A DNA stretch of 64,000 nt from Phycisphaerae bacterium (GCA_002709295.1 PAQL01000009.1:52477-116476), one strand, 5' to 3'. Counted from the stretch's first letter, positions 7,825 through 16,940 are shown. Notes: a model not told the origin generated them from the letters alone. A program made the numbers and translations.

Positions 7825-9090
7825 ATGGCCGTCCTTGTCGTGTCCCGTGGGGTCCTGAGCGACGGTGACGGAGGTCCGTCCTCGAACCGGACGGTTCGTC
7901 TGGCCGGCACTTCGCATCCCGGCGTCTCGTCGCTTGCCTCCACGATCTCGACCGGTGACTGGCCCGAGGTCCATGGGGTGATCGGTCAGCATCAGCCCCA
8001 TGTCGACCGTCTCGGGTACGAGATCCCGCGGCCCGAACGAGCCACCGGAGGGTCGATCTGGTCGGCGGCCGCCGCTTCGGGGCGACACGTGGCGATCGGC
8101 AACTGGCCGCATGGCTGGCTCCGGCCGGAGCTCGACGGGAGTGGTCGACATGATCGAATCGAGCCTCGGGCGATCGACGGACTGGCCGGGGAGGCCCCCG
8201 CGTCGTGTCCTCCCGGGGCGGTGGAGCCGAAGACGGTGGAGGACTCGCTGCGCGGACACGGGGGAGCCGACCGGATCGAACTGAACTGCGCCGCGATCGA
8301 GGTGCTCGCCGACGAGGGCCCGGACCTGATGCTGGGCTGGATCTCCTCGATTTCCGGGGACATCGGGGAGCGACGGGCCCGCATCGAGGGGATCAGGACG
8401 CGCCTCGGCGAGGCCGCCGGAAGCGAGGCGACCATGGTGGTGCTGGAACATCCACCCGTCGAATCAACGATCTTCCGGCAACCCTTGAGGAATCCTCCTC
8501 CTCTTCTTCATGTGTTCGGTCCTCGAGTGATCACGATCAAGGGCCGGCCTCGTGTGGATGTGATCCCCGCGCTGGTCGCCGAGGCGATCGGCGTCGATCC
8601 GAAGTCGTCCCGTTTCCGGGTCGACCCACCCTCGGGCGGGGTGGAGCGGCTTCAGGCCGCAGGTCTGCCCGGTCCAAATCGCATCTCGGCCTTCGACCTG
8701 AAGCAGTACGAGTTCGAACGCAGTCGGGAGATCGCCGCCTCCCTGATCGCGCGGGGTCGATGGGCGGAGGCGGAGCCCTGGTTGTCGTCGTCGATCCAGA
8801 CCCAGCACGGAAGGATCGACGTCGCAAGCCTCGTCCTGCTTCTGATCCGGATCCGCCGGGCCCGTGGGGCGCAGGAGGCGGACCGGCTGCTGGCCAGCGT
8901 GAGGGAACGACTTTCGCCGGTTCTCGGAGACCTGATCGATGCATGGCTCGCCGGTCGAGGTGGGGAGGTGATCGGCGAAGGAGGGACCGAGGTGCTGCGC
9001 AACCTCGGGCCGTTCCTCGCGGAATCGCTTCTGGTGGACCTGCGGCGTCGAGGGAGGTTGCCGCTGCCCGAGGATGGTCGATCCGGATGA
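7825..9090 (+). CDS. degenerate alkaline-phosphatase-superfamily (type I phosphodiesterase-like) protein with helical C-terminus
   Basis: A 421-residue cytosolic-looking protein, tentatively assigned. The segment GTSHPGVSSLASTISTG followed by WPEVHGVIG resembles the nucleophile-to-HGV region of type I phosphodiesterase/nucleotide pyrophosphatase proteins. The following SIWSAAAASGRHVAIGNWPH resembles their next strand. However, the usual N-terminal GLDG metal-binding loop is not seen: the protein begins MAVLVVSRGVLSDGDGG. The later metal-ligand histidines and aspartates are not evident either. After about residue 290 it becomes helical and TPR-like (FERSREIAASLIARGRWAEAEPWL). It could be an inactive paralogue or a scaffold. 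ATG at 7825 is favoured; an ATG at 7786 is also in frame. Divergent from the GNAT gene with 64 nt between starts. Confidence 0.4.
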   Translation: MAVLVVSRGVLSDGDGGPSSNRTVRLAGTSHPGVSSLASTISTGDWPEVHGVIGQHQPHVDRLGYEIPRPERATGGSIWSAAAASGRHVAIGNWPHGWLRPELDGSGRHDRIEPRAIDGLAGEAPASCPPGAVEPKTVEDSLRGHGGADRIELNCAAIEVLADEGPDLMLGWISSISGDIGERRARIEGIRTRLGEAAGSEATMVVLEHPPVESTIFRQPLRNPPPLLHVFGPRVITIKGRPRVDVIPALVAEAIGVDPKSSRFRVDPPSGGVERLQAAGLPGPNRISAFDLKQYEFERSREIAASLIARGRWAEAEPWLSSSIQTQHGRIDVASLVLLLIRIRRARGAQEADRLLASVRERLSPVLGDLIDAWLAGRGGEVIGEGGTEVLRNLGPFLAESLLVDLRRRGRLPLPEDGRSG

Positions 9091-9394
9091 GTCATCCCCA
9101 TCCGTCTCCGGCCGGCGATCTCCTCGACATCGCGTCGCCTGAGCCGGCCTGCAGGCCACGACGAACGATCCTCGCGGTCGGATTCCTCGGAATCCGGCCG
9201 CGTTCGCATGGGATCATGGTCCCATAAAGACATGCCCTTGGATCCCGATGGGGGGCTGCATGTGTTGTTTTCGTGGTCCCATAGTTCGTTCTACGGAAGG
9301 CCGGATGCGGCGAGTAGGATCCTTGGAGAGAGAACATTCGCTGCTGAGAACGGCGAATCCAGACTGAGCCCCTGAACCAGACCGGAGAGAGATC
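9091..9394. other. 304-nt regulatory region upstream of the third PEP-CTERM-like gene
   Basis: No convincing gene. It contains an inverted repeat ATGGGA-TCATGG-TCCCAT at 9208-9225, and the decamer TGGTCCCATA twice (9217-9226 and 9274-9283). An AT-richer stretch lies around 9225-9290. A Shine-Dalgarno (CGGAGAGAG) precedes the ATG at 9395. It most likely holds the promoter and operator of the downstream gene. Confidence 0.5.
9208..9283. promoter_or_regulatory. candidate operator: inverted repeat plus repeated TGGTCCCATA
   Basis: ATGGGA (9208-9213) and TCCCAT (9220-9225) form a perfect inverted repeat with a 6-nt spacer. The half-site TGGTCCCATA recurs 57 nt downstream at 9274-9283. The arrangement suggests a regulator binding two sites upstream of the surface-protein gene at 9395. 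No factor is known. Confidence 0.35.
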
Positions 9395-10189
9395 ATGAAT
9401 CGTACGAACAGGCTGTCCACGTATGTCGGTGCCGCCACCGCGGCCGCGATCGGTGCGACCATGGGCACGGAAGTGACCGCGGACACGATCGTCTTCGACG
9501 TCGGCGTGACCTACGGAGGTGGATGGGTGCCCGGCAGCGGCGGCACCTCGTGGTCCTCGTCGCATCTCGACACCGCCGGCCTGATGCAGATGGATGCCCT
9601 CGGCGCCCAGATGCTCTTCATCGGAAATGGCTTCAGGTCCGCATGGAACTCCTCGAGCGGTGGTCCCTTCACCGGCAACTACAGGGCCATGGGTTGGGCT
9701 CTCGGCTCCGGTACGAACTTCAACAACAGCAAGAGCGAGTCGGGTGAGCAGGGACGGCTTCAGGTCGCCTTCACCTTCAACGGCATGGGTTTCGGCAAGG
9801 GAAGCAAGAGCAAGAATGTTCGTGGATTCGGTGCCGGTGAGAATGTCGATTCCATGAACAAGTTCATGCCGGGTGGTTTCGCCGGGAGCTCGTACTTCAC
9901 TTCGTCGAGCGGATCCGTCAGCTCGGGTGAGAAGGGACTCGCCGCGGGGCGTCACTTCATCGGCTTCCGGGTCGTCGAGGACTGGTCTGCCGAGGAACTG
10001 GCCTTCAACTACGGATGGGTCGATCTCTCGTTCGACTATGAAGCCGGCACGCTGACCGTTCACCGATGGGCCTACGAGACCGATGTCAATACCGCGGCTT
10101 CGACCCCGGTGGTGCCCGGTCCCGGCGGACTCTTCGCCCTCGCCCTCGGCGCTGCGGGCATCCGTGGTCGCCGGCAGCGGGTCGCCTGA
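9395..10189 (+). CDS. PEP-CTERM-like exported surface protein, third member
   Basis: 264 residues. The N-terminus MNRTNRLSTYVGAATAAA has the same Arg-rich, YVxAAT leader as the genes at 476 and 1462. The C-terminus ends in VVPGPGGLFALALGAAGIRGRRQRVA-type layout (PGPG, hydrophobic stretch, basic end). Near the tail YGWVDLSFDYE and WAYETDV correspond to GWxSxTWDG and YAYETE of the two paralogues, so all three share a common module. The middle is glycine-, serine- and asparagine-rich. Probably exported and processed by an exosortase-like enzyme encoded elsewhere. Function unknown. A terminator hairpin follows. Confidence 0.8.
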   Translation: MNRTNRLSTYVGAATAAAIGATMGTEVTADTIVFDVGVTYGGGWVPGSGGTSWSSSHLDTAGLMQMDALGAQMLFIGNGFRSAWNSSSGGPFTGNYRAMGWALGSGTNFNNSKSESGEQGRLQVAFTFNGMGFGKGSKSKNVRGFGAGENVDSMNKFMPGGFAGSSYFTSSSGSVSSGEKGLAAGRHFIGFRVVEDWSAEELAFNYGWVDLSFDYEAGTLTVHRWAYETDVNTAASTPVVPGPGGLFALALGAAGIRGRRQRVA

Positions 10190-10220
10190 CCGGAAACCAC
10201 GTTTCGAAGATCAATGATGG

Positions 10221-10257
10221 CGCGATCGGTCCCCGAGGGGCCGATCGCGTTCTCTTG
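10221..10257 (+). terminator. intrinsic terminator after the third PEP-CTERM-like gene
   Basis: A 9-bp outer stem CGCGATCGG / CCGATCGCG (10221-10229 with 10241-10249) extended inward by CCC/GGG pairs and followed by TTCTCTTG. It lies between convergent genes. The T-rich side faces the plus-strand gene. Confidence 0.7.
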
Positions 10258-10277
10258 ATCCTCCGGACCCGGGACTC

Positions 10278-13200
10278 TCAGGCGGCCCGGGTGTTCGTGG
10301 CGGACGAGGATGGTCGTGCATCCTCCCTCCGCGTGATCCAGGTCGCCCACGACTTCAGGTCCTCGACCGCGAGATAGAGCGCCGGCACGATCAGAAGGAT
10401 GATGACCGTGGCGAACATCACTCCGAACGCGATCGAGATCGCCATGGGGATCAGGAACCTCGCCTGGACGCTCGTCTCGAGCACCATCGGCATCAGGCCG
10501 AAGAAGGTGGTCACGCTGGTCAGGAGGATCGGCCGGAATCGCCGGCAGCCGGCATCGCACGCCACGCGGATCAGGGATCGATCGGGATGAGCCCGTCGCA
10601 TGTCGTTCATGGTGACCAGAAGGACCAGTGAATCGTTCACCACCACGCCCGAGAGGGCGACGATGCCGAAGATCGAGATGATGCTGAAGCCGTATCCCAT
10701 CACCAGGTGACCGATGACGGCTCCGATGATCCCGAAGGGGATGGCGACCATGATGATCAGAGGTTGCACCCAGCTTCGGAAGGGGATCGCGAGCAGGGCG
10801 TAGATCACGAACATGGCTGCGAGAAAGCCCGTCCCGAGGCTCTCCAGCGAATCGGCCTGGTCGCTCTGCTCTCCCTCGAAGGTCCAGGTGAGTCCGGGGA
10901 AGCGGTCCGCCAGCTCGGGGAGCACGGTCGAATCGAGCGTCGCATTGACCACGTTGCCGTTGGCCACCTTGGTGTCGATGTCCGCGGTCACGGAGTTCAC
11001 GCGGCGGCCGTCGGTGCGGCGGATGCTGGTGTAGGCGCGGCCTTCGGTCGCCACCGCGGCCTCCCGGAAGGGGATCTCGGCGCCCCCGGGGGTCCGGAGC
11101 ATCATGGTGTCGATGGTGTGCAGCGTCTTCCGCTCGTCCTCGGGCAGGCGGACCATCACCCGGACCTCGTTCCGTCCCCGCTGCTGCCTGAGGGCCTCGG
11201 TTCCGTAGAAGTAGGACCTGGTCTGACGAGCGAGATCGGTCGAGGTGAGACCGAGGCTTCGGCCTTCCGGAGTCAGTTCGAGATTGAACTGCGGCTTGCC
11301 CAGGGCGACCCCGGAGTCGATGTCGCCGACCCCTTCGAACACCTTCAGGCGACCGGCGAGCTCGATGCTGGCCGCGTCGAGGATCGAGGTGTCGCGATGG
11401 CTCAGTTGAACATCGATCGCCGCCCCGGTGGTGTTTCCGATGTCGCTGTTGAAGGTGATGGTCTCGATGCCCGCGAGGTCGCCGGTGTTCCTCCGCCAGA
11501 TTCGTGAGAACTCCGCGGCGCTGATGTTGCGGTCGTCCTCCGGCACGAGCTCGAGCTGGATGCCCAGGAGGTTGCCGCCATTGGACCGTGTCCGGGCGAG
11601 GGGACCGAATCCGCCGACCTGGCCGCCAAGGATCACGTAGACGGATTCCACCACCGAGGTGCCGCCGGTCTCGTCGACCGTCTTCGCCATCGAGGAGAGG
11701 AGTCGTTCCTGGACCGCGGCAGTGCGTTCGGCGGGTGTGCCGAGGGGGAGTCTGACGTTCACCAGCACGAAGTCGGCATCGATGCTGGGCAGGAACGTGA
11801 AGGGCAGTCTGCCGCTCGCCAGCACCGCGATCGAGATCGTCAGCATGCCGACGCCGGCCGCGATCGTGCTGTAGCGCTGACGACTGGCGAAGGCCACGGT
11901 GGGGGCGTAGGCGTGACGGATGAACCAGCGGAGGCCGTTTCCGAAGACCTTGCTCGGCCGCCCGAGAACCCTCCAGAAGAGGCTGGGGGTCGGAGCATGG
12001 GAGAGGTGGGCGGGGAGGATGAAGATCGATTCGATCAGCGAGACGATGAACACGCTGATCGCCACCGCGGGGATCTGCATGAAGAGCTTGCCGCTCGCTC
12101 CGGGCACGAAGAGCATCGGCGCGAAGGCCACCATGTTGGTGAGCACCGCGAAGGTGATCGGTCCCGCGATCTCGCGGGCGCCGGCGATCGCGGCCTCCAT
12201 CGCCGGCATGCCCTGCTCCCGCTTCTCGTGGATGTTCTCGCCGACCACGATCGCATCGTCGACGATGATCCCCAGCGTCACGATGAACGCGAACAGCGAG
12301 ATCATGTTGATCGAGGCGTCGGTGCCGCTGAGGAAGAGGAAGGATCCGAAGATGGAGATGGGGATGCCGAGGGTGACCCAGAAGGCGAGGCGGGGTTCGA
12401 GGAAGAGCCCGAGCATCAGGAGCACGAGGAGCAGGCCCAGCATCGCGTTTCGGATCAGCAGCTCCATGCGTTCGCGGTAGACGATCGAGTCGTCGCGGAC
12501 CACCGAGACCTCGAGGCCCTCGGGCACCGAGGCCCGGAAGCGGTCGAGCAGTGCGAGGGTCGCGGCGGAAACCGAGAGCGGGGTCTCGTCTCCGATCCGG
12601 TACACGTCGACGGTGGCGGCGGGGCTGCCGTTGAAGCCGGCGGTCAGGTCGACGTCGGCGAAGGGGTCGCGGATCTCCGCGAGGTCCCCCAGAAGAACCG
12701 TCGAGCCGTCGGGGTTGGAGATGACCGGGATCGTGGCGAAGTCCGCGCCGTAGTCACGGCGTTCCGTGACTCGGACGAGGATCTCTCCGGCGTCGGTCTT
12801 GAGACTGCCGGCGGGGAGGTCCAGGGCCGCGCGTCGGATCTCCGACGCGACCTGGTCGAGGGTGATTCCGTAGGAGCGCAGGGTGGACTGGGGGATCTCG
12901 ACCGCGACCTCGAGAGGCTTGGAGGCCCCGAGCGAGACCTGGGTGATGCCCTCGACGGCCGAGAGTTCGTCACGCAGTCGCTCCGCGGTCTCCCGCAGGT
13001 CCCGCTCCGGAGCGTCGCCTGCGATCGCGACCGTCATCACGAGGTTCCGGTTCTCGAGCAGGCTGACGATCGGTTTCTCGGCCTCTTCGGGGAGCGTGGT
13101 GATCCGGTCGACGGCGTTCTTGACGTCGGAGAGGACCCGGTCGGGTTTCGCGCCGAGGAGCATCTCGACGCTCACCGATCCCCGTCCCTCGCTGGAGGTG

Positions 13201-13466
13201 CTGGTCACCTTCTTCACGCCCTCGATGCCCCGCACCGCATCCTCGACGGCGATGACGATGCCCTCCTCGACCTCCTCGGGACTGGCGCCGGGATAGGTGA
13301 CGCTCACCCCGACCACGTCGAGACTGAACTCGGGGAAGACCTCCTGCTTGACCCGGAAGGCCATGAGCAGCCCGCCGGCCACCAGCCCCACCATCAGGAG
13401 GTTGGCCGCGACCGGGTGGGCGGCCATCCATGCCACGGGACCCGAACGTCTTCGCGAGCTCCTCAA
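10278..13466 (-). CDS. RND-family efflux pump, inner-membrane transporter (AcrB/HAE1-like)
   Basis: A 1062-residue proton-driven resistance-nodulation-division transporter that exports hydrophobic or amphiphilic compounds through a tripartite complex. TM1 lies near residues 15-38 (VAANLLMVGLVAGG). The first periplasmic loop begins FPEFSLDVVGVSVTYPGASPEEVE. TM4 has the proton-relay pair in LGIIVDDAIVVGENI. The second half repeats the layout, with TM segments around FLAAMFVIYALLAIPF and GIVALSGVVVNDSL. Length is normal for the family. The only in-frame start at the upstream junction is TTG at 13466, overlapping the fusion-protein stop (TTGA); an ATG lies 13 codons in. It is the last gene of the tetR-OMF-MFP-RND operon. 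Substrate unknown. Confidence 0.92.
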   Translation of the reverse strand: MRSSRRRSGPVAWMAAHPVAANLLMVGLVAGGLLMAFRVKQEVFPEFSLDVVGVSVTYPGASPEEVEEGIVIAVEDAVRGIEGVKKVTSTSSEGRGSVSVEMLLGAKPDRVLSDVKNAVDRITTLPEEAEKPIVSLLENRNLVMTVAIAGDAPERDLRETAERLRDELSAVEGITQVSLGASKPLEVAVEIPQSTLRSYGITLDQVASEIRRAALDLPAGSLKTDAGEILVRVTERRDYGADFATIPVISNPDGSTVLLGDLAEIRDPFADVDLTAGFNGSPAATVDVYRIGDETPLSVSAATLALLDRFRASVPEGLEVSVVRDDSIVYRERMELLIRNAMLGLLLVLLMLGLFLEPRLAFWVTLGIPISIFGSFLFLSGTDASINMISLFAFIVTLGIIVDDAIVVGENIHEKREQGMPAMEAAIAGAREIAGPITFAVLTNMVAFAPMLFVPGASGKLFMQIPAVAISVFIVSLIESIFILPAHLSHAPTPSLFWRVLGRPSKVFGNGLRWFIRHAYAPTVAFASRQRYSTIAAGVGMLTISIAVLASGRLPFTFLPSIDADFVLVNVRLPLGTPAERTAAVQERLLSSMAKTVDETGGTSVVESVYVILGGQVGGFGPLARTRSNGGNLLGIQLELVPEDDRNISAAEFSRIWRRNTGDLAGIETITFNSDIGNTTGAAIDVQLSHRDTSILDAASIELAGRLKVFEGVGDIDSGVALGKPQFNLELTPEGRSLGLTSTDLARQTRSYFYGTEALRQQRGRNEVRVMVRLPEDERKTLHTIDTMMLRTPGGAEIPFREAAVATEGRAYTSIRRTDGRRVNSVTADIDTKVANGNVVNATLDSTVLPELADRFPGLTWTFEGEQSDQADSLESLGTGFLAAMFVIYALLAIPFRSWVQPLIIMVAIPFGIIGAVIGHLVMGYGFSIISIFGIVALSGVVVNDSLVLLVTMNDMRRAHPDRSLIRVACDAGCRRFRPILLTSVTTFFGLMPMVLETSVQARFLIPMAISIAFGVMFATVIILLIVPALYLAVEDLKSWATWITRREDARPSSSATNTRAA

Positions 13467-14794
13467 GACGGGTCCTCCGAGGTGTCGGAGAGATCGACCT
13501 CGAGGTTCTCTCCGGGTCTGCCGGTGCCGTCGATCCGTTCGAGATCCATCCCCTCCAGGGCGACGGCGAGGGGGCTGGCGACGATCTCCTCCTCGGGCCG
13601 GAGGATGCTGCGGATGACCACGGTGTCGGGACGGCTCACGAGGATCTCGACGGGACGGATCTCCAGACGACCGTCCGGGTTCATGATCCAGATCGTCTCC
13701 TCGGCGCGGATCACCGAGCGTGGGAGTTCCGCGACGTTCTCGAGGATCGGGCCTGCGATCTCGACCCTGACATAGCTGCCCAGAAGCAGCGGGACATCCC
13801 CGGGGGAACCCGGCTCGACGTTCTCGATCGACGCCAGGGGATCGTCGACGATGACGCGGACCCTGGCCAGTCGTCCCGCCCGTTCCACCTCTCCGACGAT
13901 CCGGTCGACCCGGCCCCGACGGCGGATGGTGAGGCCGTCACCGAGCTCCTGCACCACGATGGCGGGGGAGTTGTTGCCGGGATCGGCGGGGTCCGCCCGG
14001 ATCCAGGGGAGCTTCTCCAGTGGGACCGACACCATGACGTCGAAGCGGTCGGACCCTGCGATCGTCGCGGCCCGGGTCTGAGGCGAGACGACCTGTCCGA
14101 TCTCGATGTCGTCGGCCAGCACCAGACCGTTGAACGGCGCGGTCACCCTGGTGCGTTCAAGATCGAGTTCGGCCTGCTCGAGTCGACCTCGTGCCGCGGC
14201 GAGCGCCGCCTCCTTCTCGATGCGCTGGGGTTCGCGTCGGGCGAGCTGCTCGCCGATCTCGCTGGTCTCGATCGAATCGCCCAGAAGCTCCCATTCCCGT
14301 CGGGCGACGGTTCCCCGGGCCTCCTCGAGCTGCAGGGCGACCGCGGCATTGGCGACTTCCGCCTCTCGCTGGGTGACCGCGAGTTCGTAGTCCCGGGGAT
14401 CGATGGCGAAGAGCATCTCGCCGGCGGTCACCCGGCCACCGGAGCGGATGTTCTCGTTCATCCGGATCACCCGACCGCCGACCTGGGGCTGGAGGACGAG
14501 TTCCCGGTGCGGTTCCACGGTTCCATAGGCGACGATCTCCGCGATCTCGGATCCCGTTTCGGGGACGATCGTCTCGACCAGTGCGGCCCTTGTCTCGTAT
14601 TCGTTGCGGACCGCCTCCGGGCTGCTCGACAGCAGTGCGGCCGCGCCGAGGATCGCCAGGCCCAGGATCAGGAAGGGCATCAGGAAGCGGACCATCTCCA
14701 CCACCACCCGCACCGGTCGAGGTGGCGGGGCGGAGGACGAGGATCCTCCGGAAGGGGTCGATGTCCGGTCTGAAGGATGGGGGTCGGTGCTCAT
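13463..14794 (-). CDS. RND efflux membrane fusion protein (periplasmic adaptor)
   Basis: A 443-residue HlyD/AcrA-type adaptor linking the RND pump to the outer-membrane channel. A proline/serine-rich cytoplasmic N-terminus is followed by a single membrane anchor (LMPFLILGLAILGAAALL). Then come a lipoyl-like half-motif (VLQPQVGGRVIRMN), an alpha-helical hairpin rich in Glu/Ala/Arg (about residues 135-200), the second lipoyl half (TRVTAPFNGLVLADDIEIGQVV), and beta-barrel and membrane-proximal domains. The start at 14794 overlaps the upstream OMF stop by 4 nt (ATGA). An in-frame extension further upstream is excluded by that gene. Confidence 0.9.
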   Translation of the reverse strand: MSTDPHPSDRTSTPSGGSSSSAPPPRPVRVVVEMVRFLMPFLILGLAILGAAALLSSSPEAVRNEYETRAALVETIVPETGSEIAEIVAYGTVEPHRELVLQPQVGGRVIRMNENIRSGGRVTAGEMLFAIDPRDYELAVTQREAEVANAAVALQLEEARGTVARREWELLGDSIETSEIGEQLARREPQRIEKEAALAAARGRLEQAELDLERTRVTAPFNGLVLADDIEIGQVVSPQTRAATIAGSDRFDVMVSVPLEKLPWIRADPADPGNNSPAIVVQELGDGLTIRRRGRVDRIVGEVERAGRLARVRVIVDDPLASIENVEPGSPGDVPLLLGSYVRVEIAGPILENVAELPRSVIRAEETIWIMNPDGRLEIRPVEILVSRPDTVVIRSILRPEEEIVASPLAVALEGMDLERIDGTGRPGENLEVDLSDTSEDPS

Positions 14795-16281
14795 GCGTCC
14801 GAATCCGAGGAGGGATCGATGGTGGCGATGTCGTGCCGAGGCCGCTCGGCGTCGGAGGGCGGGATCAGATTCCGGGTCCATTCGCCGCCGAGCGCGAGGT
14901 GAAGGGTGGCTCGGTTGGCGAGCAGGCCCCGGCGGACCGAGATCTCCTGCCTCTCCAGTCGTTGAAGGGTCTGGATGGCGGTGATCACGTCGAGGTATTC
15001 GATCTGGCCGTTGATGAAGAGAAGCTCGCTCTCCTCGAGCGTCCTTCGTGCGGTGTCGATCTGGTTCTTCACTCGCTCGAGAAGCTCCCGCTGGTTCCGT
15101 TCACGAACCAGGGCGTCCTCGACCTCCCGCAGGGCGACGATGAACCGTTCATCGAGGAAGACCAGTCGTTCACGGAGCACCGCCTTGTTGCGATCGACCT
15201 CGGCGTTGCGCCGGCCCGCGTCGAAGAACGGCTGCACGAGTCCGCCGCCGAGACTCCAGATCAGACTGTCCCCCAGGCCCGCGGCGGTGTCGGACTGGAA
15301 CCCGCCGGAGGCGGAGATCCGCACCGAGGGGAGGAGTTCGGCGATCGAGGCCGCGACCTCCCGGTCCGCGGCGGCGACCCGGGCGAACGCGGACCGGAGA
15401 TCCGGTCGGCGTTCGAGCAGATCCCGCGGGGATGGAAGCTCGGGAGAGGGGGGAAGTTCGGGAAGCACGTCTCCGGGCATCACGCCGGTTCCGGCCAGCA
15501 TCTGAGGAGGAACGCCGAGCAGCACCGCGAGTTCATGACGCGCGGTCTCCAGCCGGCTGCGGATGTCCGGGACCTCGGCCTGGACCGACTCGAGCTGCAG
15601 TCGCTGCTGCAGCACCTGGAGCGCGGTGCCGATGCCTCGTCCGTACCGGAGTTCGGTGAGTTCCAGCAGGGTCCGGCTCGACTCGATCTGCGATTCGACC
15701 AGGGCCAGGAGGGCGTTCTGAGCCTGGACCGCGAACCACGTGTCGGTGACGCTTCCGGAGATCAGCAGGGCGGTGTTCTCGGCGTCGTCGCGACCGGCCA
15801 CCGCCCGGAGGGTGGCGGCTTCGGCGCGATTGGCGATCTTCCGCCAGAGGTCGAGCTCCCAGCTCAGGCCGAGTCCCACCGAGTAGCGGTTGTTGAAGAA
15901 GTTCTGGCCGGTGAGATCGAACACCGTCTTGGCTCGGCTCGCCCCCGCATCGATGTTCACCTCCGGGTAGAGGAAGGCGCCGGAGATCTCTGCGGAGGCC
16001 TGGGCCTGCGAGAGTCGGGCCCAGGCCTGCCGAAGGCCCAGATTGCCCTTGAACGCCGCGTCCAACGCGCGGTCGAGGCCGGGATCCTCGAACGAACGCC
16101 ACCAGTCCTCGGGGGCGGCCACCTCGGGTTCGTACTCGGCGAGGAAGGCCTCGGGGATCGGCACGTCGGGTTCATCGGACTCCCGAAGGGCGTGCGGAGA
16201 GCAGCCCGCGACCAGGACCGCCGCCGCCACCGGGATCGCAGCAGGTCCGAGGAGGGGACGTTCGGTGAAGGTGGAGGTCAT
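14791..16281 (-). CDS. outer-membrane efflux lipoprotein (NodT/OprM type)
   Basis: A 496-residue TolC-family channel subunit. The signal peptide ends in the lipobox VAGC (AAAVLVAGCSPHAL), so it is predicted to be lipidated. Two outer-membrane-efflux repeats are visible: WWRSFEDPGLDRALDAAF...LRQAWARLSQAQA in the first half, and ELPSPRDLLERRPDLRSAFA in the second, a segment typical of the NodT branch. The C-terminal half contains the coiled helices LREVEDALVRERNQRELLE and RRTLEESELLFINGQ. ATGA overlaps at both ends couple it to tetR and the fusion protein. Confidence 0.92.
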   Translation of the reverse strand: MTSTFTERPLLGPAAIPVAAAVLVAGCSPHALRESDEPDVPIPEAFLAEYEPEVAAPEDWWRSFEDPGLDRALDAAFKGNLGLRQAWARLSQAQASAEISGAFLYPEVNIDAGASRAKTVFDLTGQNFFNNRYSVGLGLSWELDLWRKIANRAEAATLRAVAGRDDAENTALLISGSVTDTWFAVQAQNALLALVESQIESSRTLLELTELRYGRGIGTALQVLQQRLQLESVQAEVPDIRSRLETARHELAVLLGVPPQMLAGTGVMPGDVLPELPPSPELPSPRDLLERRPDLRSAFARVAAADREVAASIAELLPSVRISASGGFQSDTAAGLGDSLIWSLGGGLVQPFFDAGRRNAEVDRNKAVLRERLVFLDERFIVALREVEDALVRERNQRELLERVKNQIDTARRTLEESELLFINGQIEYLDVITAIQTLQRLERQEISVRRGLLANRATLHLALGGEWTRNLIPPSDAERPRHDIATIDPSSDSDA

Positions 16282-16940
16282 GCCGAGGACTCCTCGGGTC
16301 GGTTCGACCACGCGGCGGCGAGGGAGGCGCGGGCGTTGGTCGTGATGAGTTCGGAGATCGCCGTCGCGTCGTCGGGACCGATCGAGGGTTCCACCGGCAG
16401 GCGATCGATCATCTCCCTGCAGACCCGGTGGACCAGGCACTGACCGAGGATCGCCAGGCAGTGGAGCTTGAGACTGCGGGCATCGATGTCTTCGGGGAGC
16501 AAGGCCCTGACGATCTCCTCGAGCGCCCGGTAGACCGGGTGAAGGACCGACTGCACCACGCCGTCGAGTTCGGTGGTGGGCTGGGCGGCCTCTCGAAGCA
16601 GAAGTCTTCGGGCCGGGTCGAGTCCCACCTTGACGCTTCGACCGACGTACCACTGGATCCAGCCTGCGAGCGCCTCCTCCGCCGAATCGTGGTCGGCCAG
16701 CGAGGGCATCGGTGTCGATCGGCTCGCTTCGTACGCCCGGATCACCACTTCGCGGTAGAGGGCCGCCTTTCCGCCGAAGTGATAGTTGATGGCCGCGAGG
16801 TTGACCCCGGCTGCGGCGCAGATCGCGCGGACGCTGGCGGCTTCGAATCCACGATCTGCGAAGGCCTCGGTCGCCGCGGCGAGGATGTCCGAGCGGGAGC
16901 TGATGGCGGGGATCCGGAAGGGGAGGAATGGGGTGTTCAA
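16278..16940 (-). CDS. TetR-family transcriptional regulator (CecR/DUF1956-like)
   Basis: A 220-residue repressor and first gene of the efflux operon. The N-terminal helix-turn-helix is clear: ILAAATEAFADRGFEAASV, then ICAAAGVNLAAINYHFGGK, with the INYHF recognition-helix signature. The C-terminal ligand domain includes RRLLLREAAQPT, as in the CecR branch. An in-frame stop lies directly upstream, so the only available start is TTG at 16940; there is no clear Shine-Dalgarno and the transcript may be leaderless. Ten nucleotides upstream lies a palindrome typical of TetR operators, so autoregulation of the whole operon is likely. ATGA overlap with the OMF gene. Confidence 0.88.
   Translation of the reverse strand: MNTPFLPFRIPAISSRSDILAAATEAFADRGFEAASVRAICAAAGVNLAAINYHFGGKAALYREVVIRAYEASRSTPMPSLADHDSAEEALAGWIQWYVGRSVKVGLDPARRLLLREAAQPTTELDGVVQSVLHPVYRALEEIVRALLPEDIDARSLKLHCLAILGQCLVHRVCREMIDRLPVEPSIGPDDATAISELITTNARASLAAAWSNRPEESSA

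Noticed and set aside
11913..13775. Long plus-strand ORF opposite the RND pump
   Set aside because: Glu/Asp/Gly/His-rich shadow; the minus-strand reading has intact RND motifs and coupled start/stop codons.
14581..16443. Long plus-strand ORF opposite the outer-membrane lipoprotein gene
   Set aside because: Shadow of a clear OMF gene, no motifs, and it would overlap two coupled genes.
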